A stretch of DNA of 64,000 nucleotides from a bacterium (GTDB lineage Bacteria > Myxococcota_A > Bradymonadia > UBA7976 > UBA1532). This document shows, piece after piece, positions 46,771 to 55,525 of the stretch. The translations under genes were made by a program, and so were the position numbers. Each line of letters starts with the position of its first letter. Position 1 is the stretch's first letter. The stretch is taken from the NCBI GenBank assembly GCA_030427205.1, contig JAUHXC010000022.1:101090-165089 (forward strand), given 5' to 3'. Under the pieces are notes generated by a model. It worked only from the letters and a program-made list of their open reading frames with translations, did no database searches and was not told the origin of the DNA.

Positions 46771-47837
46771 ACGCCCCTGTCATGCCGCTCACCACCGCCT
46801 GCCCCGTCAACGTGCACAACGAGTGGGACCCGCTCGAAGAGATCATCGTCGGCGTGCCCGACTTCGCCCGCGTACCCACGCCCGGGCCCGATCTCTTCGC
46901 GGTCGAGTACCACGAGCACCACGCGACGCCCGACCAGATCCCCAGCGGACCTTATGAACCGCGGGTGATCGAAGAGACCCGCGAAGACCTGGCGCACCTC
47001 GTCGCGGCGCTCGAAGGCCTCGGCGTCACCGTGCGCCGCCCCGAGACCAACGATCACGGGCGCAGCTTCGGCTCGCCCGACTGGCGGAGCGACGGCGAGT
47101 TCAACTACTGCCCGCGGGACGTGCTGCTGCCCGTCGGCGACATGATCATCGAGACCCCGATGCCTCTGCGCAGCCGCTTCTTCGAGCCGCTGGCCTACAA
47201 AGACATCCTGCTCGACTACTTCCGCCGCGGCGCGCGCTGGGTCTCGGCCCCCAAGCCGCGCCTGGCCGACGACACCTGGAACCTGCCCGGCAGAGGCCCC
47301 GCGCTGTCGAACCACGAGCCGCTCTTCGACGCGGCCAACGTCGTGCGCGCCGGGCGGGACATCCTCTACCTCGTCTCGTGCAGCGGCAACCGCCTGGGCG
47401 GCGAGTGGCTGCAGCGCACCCTCGGATCGGACTACCGGGTGCACCTGCTCGAAGGCATCTACGAGGGCACGCACATCGACACCACCGTGACCCTGCTCGG
47501 GCCGGGCAAGGTGCTGCTCAACCCCGCGCGCATCAAGGCCGACGCCCTGCCCGATGTCTTCCGCAACTGGGACATCCTGTGGACCCCCGAGATGGTCGAC
47601 ACCGGCACCACCTGGCCCTACCCGCGGGCGTCGATCTGGTCGGGTATGAACTTCTTCATGGTCAACCCGCAGCTGGCGGTGGTCAACGAGGCGCAGGTGC
47701 CCCTGCGGCGGCTGCTCGACAAGCACGGCATCGAGACCATCGGCGTGCCGCTGCGCCACTGCCGGACCCTCAGCGGCGGGCTGCATTGCGTGACCCTCGA
47801 CGTGCGTCGGCGCGGCGCGCTCGAGTCGTACACCTGA
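46767..47837 (+). CDS. Arginine:X amidinotransferase (GATM/AmtA/SxtG-like)
   Basis: 356 aa. Strong match to the amidinotransferase family: EPLFDAANVVRAGRDI with the catalytic Asp, EGTHIDTTVTLLGPGKVLLNPAR with the His, and SGGLHCVTLDVRRRGALESY with the nucleophilic Cys. Function: moves the amidino group of arginine to an amine, giving a guanidino compound. The amine acceptor is unknown. The GATM-like MNxxM loop (WSGMNFFMVN) is present. Coupled to the GNAT-like gene, which suggests an N-acylated guanidino product. GGAG before ATG. Confidence 0.93.
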   Translation: MNAPVMPLTTACPVNVHNEWDPLEEIIVGVPDFARVPTPGPDLFAVEYHEHHATPDQIPSGPYEPRVIEETREDLAHLVAALEGLGVTVRRPETNDHGRSFGSPDWRSDGEFNYCPRDVLLPVGDMIIETPMPLRSRFFEPLAYKDILLDYFRRGARWVSAPKPRLADDTWNLPGRGPALSNHEPLFDAANVVRAGRDILYLVSCSGNRLGGEWLQRTLGSDYRVHLLEGIYEGTHIDTTVTLLGPGKVLLNPARIKADALPDVFRNWDILWTPEMVDTGTTWPYPRASIWSGMNFFMVNPQLAVVNEAQVPLRRLLDKHGIETIGVPLRHCRTLSGGLHCVTLDVRRRGALESYT

Positions 47838-47895
47838 CTCGACAACCGATCTACCCGCGGCATAGCCTGCCCCGGCTCGACACCGGGAGGATCCC

Positions 47896-49473
47896 ATGCG
47901 CCGCGCCGCGACCGTTGCTCTCTGCGCCACCGCGCGCGCCCTCGCCCGTGCCTCGACGTGCGCGGCGGCGCTGTGGCTCGCCGCGTGCGCCGGCCGGCCC
48001 GCGCCCGCCGACTCTGCCGCGGCCGCCGACTCCGCCGCGCCATCTGCCTGCCGCCCGCTGCACGCGCTGGCCGGCGAGCGGGCGCCGATTCGGGTCCGGC
48101 TGCCCGCCGACGCGCCCGAGCGGGCAGGGGACCGCCTCGTGCTCAGCCGCCTCGCCCCGGACACCGCCGCCATCGTCGCCGACGAAGGCCGGGTGCCGCT
48201 CGAAGCCGTGCGCGCTTTCATCCGCCACGCCCAGGTCTTCGCGATCGAGCCGCGCGCCGGCGAACTGGTCTGCGCTTATGTCATCGATGGCATCGAGCAT
48301 GCCTTTGTGCCGATGCCATCTGTGGTCGCGGGAGATGCCAGGCCGGATGCCATATCCGATGCCAGTCCGGATGCCATGCCGGACCCGCCATCGACCCCGG
48401 TGGCCTTCGCCGGCTTCGGCGAGAACTTCTGGGGCGCCCTGCTCGGCCGCGGCGGCCGGGAGCTGGTCGGCGCCCTGCGCGCCGATGGCACCCTGCCGCT
48501 GCATGGTTTCGGCGGTCTCGTCGCGACCGCCGGGCCGCCCGCCGCCACCTCCGAACAGCCGAGCCGACCCACCCACTGCGCCGGCCCGCGCTTCGTGCAC
48601 CTCGCGGGCGCCGACCCGGCCCACCACGCCTGCGCTCTGCTGCCGCCCGATCACGATCCGCAGCGGCGCTACCCGGCGGTCTACATGCTCTCGGGGTTGG
48701 CCGGAGACGATACCAATCGCTTCGGCTGGTCGGGCTTCGTCGAGATGGCCGACAGCCTCGCCGCCGACGTGGGCCCGGCCCTCTTCATCGGCGTCGACAG
48801 CCGCTCGGCGGCCGGCTCGACCTATCCCAGCGAGGCCCGCGAGAAGACATGGCTCGACTGGCTCACCGGCGAGCTGCAAGCCACCGCCGAGGCCCGCCTG
48901 GGGGCCGACCCGGCGGCCGACGCGCTCTTCGGGCAGTCCACCGGCGGCTTCAACGCGGTCACCGTGGCGCTGCTGCGCCCCGGCGCCTTCACGGCGGTCG
49001 CCGCCTCCGCGCCCGATGGCCTCGACCTGGGGCATTGGCTCTTGACCGCCGACGGCGCGATCCACCCCGACTGGCTGGCCTGGATGCGGCTCGAGACCGC
49101 GGTCGGCGGCCCGGGGCAGATGATCAGCTACGCCGCCGCGTGGTCGCCGGATCGGGCCGCGATGCCCGCCGATCTCGACACCGGCGCCATCCGCCAGGAC
49201 GTGCTCGACGCCTGGCTCGCCCACAGCCCGTCGGCGCTGCTCGATACGCCCGCCGGACAAGCGGCGCTCCGGGCCCTCGACGGTCGATTGCATCTCTCGG
49301 TGGCGGAGAACGACGAGTTCGGCCTGTACCCGCCGGTGCGCCGCTTCGCCGAGCGGCTCGATGCCCTCGGCATCGCCCATCGCGTCGCGGTCGACCAGCA
49401 CGGGCACTTCGGCCTCGACCGGCGCCTGCCGGGGCTCATGCGCGCCTTGTTGACCGATCTGCGGGCCCGTTGA
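47896..49473 (+). CDS. Lipoprotein esterase (esterase-D/tributyrin-esterase type)
   Basis: 525 aa. Lipobox LWLAAC. The first 200 residues are disordered or unfamiliar and contain DARPDAISDASPDAMPD repeats. The hydrolase fold follows: RRYPAVYMLSGLAGDDTN, FIGVDSRSAAGSTYP, the nucleophile FGQSTGGFNAV, an acid candidate near SVAENDEFGLYPP and QHGHFGLDRRLPG with the His. Family role: acyl or carbohydrate ester hydrolysis outside the cell. GGGAGG precedes the ATG. It begins 58 bp after the amidinotransferase stop. Confidence 0.85.
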   Translation: MRRAATVALCATARALARASTCAAALWLAACAGRPAPADSAAAADSAAPSACRPLHALAGERAPIRVRLPADAPERAGDRLVLSRLAPDTAAIVADEGRVPLEAVRAFIRHAQVFAIEPRAGELVCAYVIDGIEHAFVPMPSVVAGDARPDAISDASPDAMPDPPSTPVAFAGFGENFWGALLGRGGRELVGALRADGTLPLHGFGGLVATAGPPAATSEQPSRPTHCAGPRFVHLAGADPAHHACALLPPDHDPQRRYPAVYMLSGLAGDDTNRFGWSGFVEMADSLAADVGPALFIGVDSRSAAGSTYPSEAREKTWLDWLTGELQATAEARLGADPAADALFGQSTGGFNAVTVALLRPGAFTAVAASAPDGLDLGHWLLTADGAIHPDWLAWMRLETAVGGPGQMISYAAAWSPDRAAMPADLDTGAIRQDVLDAWLAHSPSALLDTPAGQAALRALDGRLHLSVAENDEFGLYPPVRRFAERLDALGIAHRVAVDQHGHFGLDRRLPGLMRALLTDLRAR

Positions 49474-49509
49474 CGAAGGATGGCGTGACTCATGGTCGGC
49501 TGCGTGTGG

Positions 49510-52500
49510 TCAGCTATGGTCCTCGAGGAGTTCGTCGAGCGGGACGCCTCCTCGGGCGAGCAGTTGGTCGATGATGTCCAGGCAGCGTCGCTTGACGTCG
49601 GCGCTCGACGTATCCCTGTAGAGCCGATGCAGGAGCTTGGTCTGGAAGTAGGTTCTCGAACTCGATGTCAGCAGGCGCTCGTAGACCAGGAGGGTGATGT
49701 CGGGCAGCCGCGCGGGGCTCTCTTCGAGCGCCCAGATCAGGTCTCTTTGATCCGTCTCGAACGCCGGACTCCTTACGAAGGCTTCGAGCACGGCTTCGAG
49801 CCGGATCAGCGACGGTGGCTCGTCGGCCCTCCGGATGTGCTCCAGAAACCTGACCGCTGCCTTCACAACCAGAGGCGATGGATCGTCGAATCCCGCCACG
49901 AGGAACTGTTGCGCTCGCAGGTCAGACGGACTCTCGACTACGCTCCGCGCGGCGATGGCCACGACCTCCTCCCGCATCGTGGGGGGACCCGCCCACAACT
50001 GGTCGAGGCGCTCGGTCGACCGGTGCCCACCCAGGGCCAATGCAGATATGTGGCGTGAGGCTTGGCGATGCGCTCGCGGGCAGTCGGCGGCGAGCATGCG
50101 ATCGATCAACGGCTCGAGACGGTCCCAGTGCTGCCGCCGGGTGTAGGTGATGAACCGGTAGCTGCTGCGACATGTGGCCACTCGGGGGTCGGGGCTATCG
50201 GTCAGCGTACAGAACAGGTCGATCGCGACTTGGCGATCGAGGTTGAGGACAGGCAGCAGGACACCGGCGACCTGTGTGCGGACGGCGACCGAGTCCGCGC
50301 GAACCAGTCGTTCGATCGTCTTCCGCAGGCTATGCAACCGCGGCGGTCGAGCGAAGAGCAGCGCCCGAAGGACCTCGCAGACTGCGCCCGTTCGTATCTC
50401 ATCCTCTTGCAGTCGAGTCATCGTCGGAAACAGGTCGTCTTCGTGTTCATCCTCCAGGGTGTCCCTCGCCCCCGAGCCGACCTTGGCGTGCGAGAGCAGT
50501 CGGTCGATGATGTCGGCCGGCACGTCCAGGTGCGCGCCGTGGCGGAGGAGGCCCCAGTGGTCCATCGACGATGGCTCGATGGTGTCGTCGTCGAGCGCGC
50601 GGAGCAGATCCCACAGCGTCCGCGTATCAGGGAATCGCCCGTCACTCGCGGCGCGTTCGAGTCCGCTCAGAATCGCCCGGCGGTAGGTCGCGCTCACATC
50701 CTCTGGCAGGTGAATGAGAAGGCGCGCGAAGCGAGTCGGCTCGGCTTCGGCTCTTTCTCTCAACGGTCTGGCCAGTTCAAGGGCACCGCCCCGATGCTGA
50801 TCAGCGTTGATTCGCCAAGCCTCGTCTTGCGTATGGACTCGAAAGGCCGCGAGCCAGTGGGCGTCGGTCATACGGTCCCAGGCGCCGTCGAACGGGGGGC
50901 CGATCGGATCGATACGGATCGTCTCATCGACAGGCGGGCCCTCTGCATCCGAACGTCCGAATCGACGACCAAGCTCACCCAGCCGACGATGAACGGTCGC
51001 CGAGCGGCGCTGCGGTGGCAGGCCGTTGAGCAGAGTCAACTGTGCGCGGCCGAACGACCGGGTGTGTGGCCGATACTCTCGATCCCACCTGCGCAACTCC
51101 CGGTCATCCGGGCCGAAGTACGACAGCAGCATCGACTCGAGCTGCCTGTAGAGCGCGTCGGAGCAATACGGCGCCGTCGCCGCGATCAACTCCCGAGCGA
51201 CCCAGTACGACGCTGATGAGTAGCGGACCGCGAGTAGATTGGGCCTGTCGAGCAAGAGTCGGACGGCACGATCGGCTTGATTCTGACCCACATGGGTCAG
51301 CGCCTTGAGCAGGAGGAAGGCGCCGGTGTGAAGGTGAATGTGTTGAACGAGCAAGTCGAGCGCAGCCTCCCAGGCAGCGGGATCGAGGGTGCTCAATCGA
51401 TCGAGAGCGTCGCTGAGTGAACCCAGGAGCATATCGGACTCAAGGCCGCCGGCCTTCCTCGGCCAACCGAAGACCCAATCGTATGTGAACGCGCTGGGGG
51501 CAGGGGGCTGCAACTGCCACCAGCGCCAGGTCAGATCGCCCGGTCGGATGGTTTGCCGCGCCGAGACGTTGACCCGAACTGTTTCGAGCGCGATCGGCAG
51601 GACCGACTCGACATAGGCCCGCGGTGCCCGCCTCGCGAGGCCATACCACCACCAGGTATCCCCGAGGCCGGTCGCGAGTTCGGGATGCGGCCACATTCCA
51701 CGGATGCCGCTGGCTCGAACCTGGCTCCACCACTCGATGAGACTGTCCGACAGGACGCTCGCAGCGATGCGGCATGCCTTATCGGGCCATGCTTCTGGCA
51801 CTCGTCGCAGGCAGTGATAGCGGTAGCTTGCCAGACCCGTCACGACTGCCGCCGAGTTGCGCTCGCAGGCGACCGTCAACACGCCGACCCACGTTTCGGT
51901 CTCGTGCAGTTCGGCTTTCTGCATGACTTGCAGAGCGCGGTCGAACCAAGGCGCCCCGCGCTTCAGCCAGGTGTGTACCCGTCGGGCGACTCGCTCCGGT
52001 CTGACCCGTGAGGCCCAGCCCAGATACCCTACGGCATCATCGGCTCGATCTGTCTCGTTTGCGAGGGCTTCGTCGATCCACCCGCGCTCATCCAGGAGGT
52101 CGAACCAGGAGACCGAATACCGTACGCCGTCAATGGCGCGTTCGAGGCCATCGGTGGCGTCCGTGGTCAGCGTCTGGAGCAGTTGCCATTCCTGGAGCGT
52201 TGGCGAGCGTACATGGCGAAGCCAGGCCAGAACCATATGCTTGATATGGAACCGTACGCGCGCATGGCGCAGCAGGTGGCCGAGGGTCTGGAGGTAGCGC
52301 TCGAAGCGTACTTCACGCTCGTGTTCGAGGACTTGTCGGACAGTGGTTCGTATCGAGAGCGGTTGATCGTCGGCGATCAGGTAGGTTGTGAGATCTCGGC
52401 CACGGCTCACGAAGCGTCGGGCGAACGCATAGTCGAAGAGGATTTCGTGGGGGAAGAATACGCGCTGTTCGTGCGCCCCGTCGCAGGCCAGGAGGCCGAC

Positions 52501-53772
52501 CGCCAACAAGGCTTCGAGCGCCTCGTCATCGATGTCTTCGAGCAGCGTTCGCGGCACGGACATCGAGCGGTGAGCGCCCATCTCGTCGAGCGCCGAATCG
52601 AGGAGTGCCTGCCAGCGCTCTTGAGCGAGCCGGCTTCGTAGGGCGCGCGCCGTTCTACGCCAGTGGGCCGCCAGGAGCTCGCCCGCGTCACCAACGCGTT
52701 GCCCCTTGTCATTGCGGGGCAGGGTTGTCCAGAGGCGCAGATTGAATGGCAGGCTCAGCAGGTCGAGCAAACGCGGGTTGGCCTGCGCGGTCTCTGCTCC
52801 GTCGCGCTCGACGACGGAGCAGACGAGTTCCGGTTCGAGTCTGCCGATGTGCAGGCGCTCTGCGATCCCATGGGGACCGAGCAGGCCATAGATGCGGTGG
52901 TCGCCCTCGGCATCGAACGTCCGGCAGCCCAGAACGACGCGCAGGTTCGGCCAGAGTCTTGTGGCCGCGGCGACTTCGGAAGCGCGTTCGAGGAAGTCCG
53001 TATTTCGGCCCGAGATCTCACTGACGGCGTCCAATTGGTCTACTGCGAGCAAGCAGGGCGCCCCCTCTGCGGTTTGCAGTAGAGTGTCGGTGGGTGAGGC
53101 GTCGAGTCCGAGTTGTTCGCCGAGCGCGCGGGCGCTGGGCTCGGGCCGCAGCCGATCCATCCGAAACGCCAGGACGGGCCAGTCCTCGCGGACGAAGTGT
53201 TCGATGAGCTGGGCCACAACGCTCGTCTTGCCTGCCCCTGGCTCGCCAGTGATGAGGAGAACCTGCCGTGGGCCGCCCTCGATGACGTCAATCGCAGAGG
53301 TCAGCTCCGGTCGATCGAAGAGTTTACCCAGAATGGCCTGAGCTCTGGCTGATTGCAGATATCCGTCGACGGTTTCGATGAGCCGTCTTCTCAGTTCGGT
53401 TGACTGCGGCTCGAACTGTGAGATGGATGCCAATGGTGCTCTCGCGCTCCGCTGGACGGCGTGCGCTGCCATCTCCTCGAAGACGCTCCGTTCCGGACGA
53501 TCGCTGACGAGCCGGGCGGCGTTGTGCAGAAAGGTAGCGACCGGCGGCTCGCCGTGGTCGGTGATGGTCGGCATCTCCGCGAGGCGCGTGAGATCGTCCC
53601 AGAACTGCTCGCCGATCGAGTCACGGCTCTTGAGTCGAGCTTGGATCCAGCCCGGCAGGCCCGCGAGCAGCAGTCCGCGGGATCCACTCAGAGGCGGTCC
53701 GCAGTCGAACCATGCACGGTGGATGGCGCGGCGTTCGGCGGGCGTCAGGAGCGATCCGGTGTGCACAGTCAT
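49510..53772 (-). CDS. STAND-type NTPase with HEAT-like repeats; candidate conflict or defence protein
   Basis: 1420 aa. Residues 1-110 form a helical N-terminal module (LTPAERRAIHRAWFDCG ... VFEEMAAHAVQ) resembling effector-associated death-like domains. The NTPase has Walker A TGEPGAGKTSV (about 175-185), Walker B LLAVDQLDAV (241-250) and sensor LRVVLGCRTFD. A winged-helix-like region follows (VFFPHEILFDYAFARRFVSRG), as in NACHT/AP-ATPase proteins. The C-terminal 900 residues are helical repeats rich in Arg, Trp and Leu. GC is lower: two sampled lines read 57-58% against about 80% in the efflux operon. No nuclease, protease or toxin domain is seen. Antiviral STAND proteins share this layout, but function is inferred. 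Confidence 0.8.
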   Translation of the reverse strand: MTVHTGSLLTPAERRAIHRAWFDCGPPLSGSRGLLLAGLPGWIQARLKSRDSIGEQFWDDLTRLAEMPTITDHGEPPVATFLHNAARLVSDRPERSVFEEMAAHAVQRSARAPLASISQFEPQSTELRRRLIETVDGYLQSARAQAILGKLFDRPELTSAIDVIEGGPRQVLLITGEPGAGKTSVVAQLIEHFVREDWPVLAFRMDRLRPEPSARALGEQLGLDASPTDTLLQTAEGAPCLLAVDQLDAVSEISGRNTDFLERASEVAAATRLWPNLRVVLGCRTFDAEGDHRIYGLLGPHGIAERLHIGRLEPELVCSVVERDGAETAQANPRLLDLLSLPFNLRLWTTLPRNDKGQRVGDAGELLAAHWRRTARALRSRLAQERWQALLDSALDEMGAHRSMSVPRTLLEDIDDEALEALLAVGLLACDGAHEQRVFFPHEILFDYAFARRFVSRGRDLTTYLIADDQPLSIRTTVRQVLEHEREVRFERYLQTLGHLLRHARVRFHIKHMVLAWLRHVRSPTLQEWQLLQTLTTDATDGLERAIDGVRYSVSWFDLLDERGWIDEALANETDRADDAVGYLGWASRVRPERVARRVHTWLKRGAPWFDRALQVMQKAELHETETWVGVLTVACERNSAAVVTGLASYRYHCLRRVPEAWPDKACRIAASVLSDSLIEWWSQVRASGIRGMWPHPELATGLGDTWWWYGLARRAPRAYVESVLPIALETVRVNVSARQTIRPGDLTWRWWQLQPPAPSAFTYDWVFGWPRKAGGLESDMLLGSLSDALDRLSTLDPAAWEAALDLLVQHIHLHTGAFLLLKALTHVGQNQADRAVRLLLDRPNLLAVRYSSASYWVARELIAATAPYCSDALYRQLESMLLSYFGPDDRELRRWDREYRPHTRSFGRAQLTLLNGLPPQRRSATVHRRLGELGRRFGRSDAEGPPVDETIRIDPIGPPFDGAWDRMTDAHWLAAFRVHTQDEAWRINADQHRGGALELARPLRERAEAEPTRFARLLIHLPEDVSATYRRAILSGLERAASDGRFPDTRTLWDLLRALDDDTIEPSSMDHWGLLRHGAHLDVPADIIDRLLSHAKVGSGARDTLEDEHEDDLFPTMTRLQEDEIRTGAVCEVLRALLFARPPRLHSLRKTIERLVRADSVAVRTQVAGVLLPVLNLDRQVAIDLFCTLTDSPDPRVATCRSSYRFITYTRRQHWDRLEPLIDRMLAADCPRAHRQASRHISALALGGHRSTERLDQLWAGPPTMREEVVAIAARSVVESPSDLRAQQFLVAGFDDPSPLVVKAAVRFLEHIRRADEPPSLIRLEAVLEAFVRSPAFETDQRDLIWALEESPARLPDITLLVYERLLTSSSRTYFQTKLLHRLYRDTSSADVKRRCLDIIDQLLARGGVPLDELLEDHS

Positions 53773-53800
53773 CGCGGCTGTCGTGGCTGCCTCATCCCGG

Positions 53801-55525
53801 CTACCAGCGTATGGCCAGCAGCAGCTGGATCATGCCCACCAGAAACAGCGCCAGCACGAGGAACATATAGCCCGCGTCGAGCAGCAGCCGCTTGCGGGTG
53901 CCGAGCATCTCGCCCTCCTCGGCGCCGCCGGCCTCGATCCAGCCCCGCTGCACCTGCCGCTGGTTGCCGATGATCAGCACCCCCATGATCACGAAGAGGA
54001 CCACCCCGCTGCCGACGAGGGCCATGATCATGCGGTTCTCCCACAGCGACTTCATCTCCGAGACCGTCTGCTTGGCGGCGATGCCCGAGTCGACGAGCAG
54101 CGGCGGCTCGGCGGTGGGGCGGGGCAGGCGGCCGAGCAGGTCGCGCAAGAGGCGCAGGTTGCCATCGGCGGCGGCGGCGTGGGCCTTCATCGTGGCCGGG
54201 TCATAGCCCTTCGCGGCCAGCTGCTCGGCGGCCCAGCGCACCAGCTCGGTAGGGGTCTTGCGGCTGACGACGATGAAGCGCCCGGCCCGCGCGTCGCCCG
54301 GCTGATAGGTATTCTGCAGCACCTGGACCCACACCAGCGTCGGATCGTCGGGCAGCGGCGGCAGCTTGATCTTCACGCTGCCTTCGCCCGCGTCGAGTCG
54401 GGTGGTATCGGCTTCGAGCCAGCGATCGCCGTGCCATGCGTCGATGAAGACATCGGCCCGCTCGTGCAGCGACCGGAAATACACCTCGATGATGCCTTCG
54501 GGCGCTACGATCCACGCGGGCACCGCCAGGGCGAACTGGGTGTTGGTGTGATGCACGCGGCGATAGGCGACGGTGCGGGTCTCGCGGGCCGGCGTTTCTA
54601 CCGGCGGCGGGATGGCATCGGATGGGATGGTATCGGGTGGGATGGTATCGGTTGGGATGACATCGGATGGGATGGTGTCGGATGGGATGGTATCGGATGG
54701 GATGGCATCGGATGGGATGGCATCGGATGGGATGGCCTCCGCCGGTCCTGTGCCGGCCCGCAGGGTGAAGTCGAAGACCGGCTCCATCGGCCGCACGTCG
54801 ATGCTGGCCAGCCCGTAGCGGTCGGTGACGATCGACTCGGGGATCGCCTTGGCGCTGCGCCCGAGGGTGGTCTCGATGCGCACCTCGGTCGACAGCGGCT
54901 GCCCCTCGGCGTCGGCCGCCCGGACCACCAGCGTGCCCGGCAGGCCGCCCGGCAGCACGTGATCGATGGGTTTGACGTCGAGCTTCAGCGGCCCGGTATC
55001 GGGCTTGGGCGGGTGCTTGGCCTTCGGCGGATCGGGCCACGCGAAGCGCGGCGGCTCGGCGACGACGGTGATCGGAAAACGCGCGGTCACCGGCCCGTCG
55101 GGGCCCTCGGCGTCGATGCGCACCTGCCATGTGCCCGGCCGCCCGGGGGCGACGAGGTGCCCCTGCATGAAGGCGCCCGCCGGCTCGCTCAGGCGCTGCT
55201 CGGGCGCCGGGTTGCCCTCGGCGTCGGTGAGCTGCACCGTCATCGGCCCCATCGGTTGATAGCGCCCGAAGCGCAGATCGCGCAGCGCCGCCCGGATGAC
55301 CGCCCGCTCGCCGGCGACCCACTCGCCGGTGCCGAAGACATGCAGGCCATAGCGCGCGTCGACGCTGCTGATGACGATGCCGCCGCCCAGCACCAGCCCG
55401 AACCAGATCACGCCGGCGATCAGCAGCAGCATGCGATGGCGGGCGAGCGCGGCCATCAGCCCCGCGCGCGGGGCGGCCTCTTCGGCAGGCGCGTCGGATT
55501 CGGCCAGTTCCCGCCAGTCGGTCAC
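53801..55525 (-). CDS. Membrane protein with Ig-like segments and an IPSD-repeat linker
   Basis: 574 aa. One N-terminal helix (LLLIAGVIWFGLVLGG) and two C-terminal helices. Outside segments look like bacterial Ig/macroglobulin strands (MTVQLTDAEGNPAPEQRL, TLVVRAADAEGQPLSTEVRI), as in proteins that carry MG2-like domains. A tandem repeat encodes IPSDA/IPSDT eight times in the linker. The GTG start shares GTGA with the M23 gene's stop. A role in wall assembly with the peptidase is a contextual inference. Confidence 0.75.
   Translation of the reverse strand: MTDWRELAESDAPAEEAAPRAGLMAALARHRMLLLIAGVIWFGLVLGGGIVISSVDARYGLHVFGTGEWVAGERAVIRAALRDLRFGRYQPMGPMTVQLTDAEGNPAPEQRLSEPAGAFMQGHLVAPGRPGTWQVRIDAEGPDGPVTARFPITVVAEPPRFAWPDPPKAKHPPKPDTGPLKLDVKPIDHVLPGGLPGTLVVRAADAEGQPLSTEVRIETTLGRSAKAIPESIVTDRYGLASIDVRPMEPVFDFTLRAGTGPAEAIPSDAIPSDAIPSDTIPSDTIPSDVIPTDTIPPDTIPSDAIPPPVETPARETRTVAYRRVHHTNTQFALAVPAWIVAPEGIIEVYFRSLHERADVFIDAWHGDRWLEADTTRLDAGEGSVKIKLPPLPDDPTLVWVQVLQNTYQPGDARAGRFIVVSRKTPTELVRWAAEQLAAKGYDPATMKAHAAAADGNLRLLRDLLGRLPRPTAEPPLLVDSGIAAKQTVSEMKSLWENRMIMALVGSGVVLFVIMGVLIIGNQRQVQRGWIEAGGAEEGEMLGTRKRLLLDAGYMFLVLALFLVGMIQLLLAIRW
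54611..54740 (-). repeat. 15-bp minisatellite encoding IPSD(A/T)
   Basis: Eight full and one partial copy of a 15-bp unit (GATGGYATCGGATGG on the plus strand), with single-base changes between copies. The protein shows IPSDAIPSDTIPSDV-type repeats. Copy-number change would alter linker length by five residues. Confidence 0.9.
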
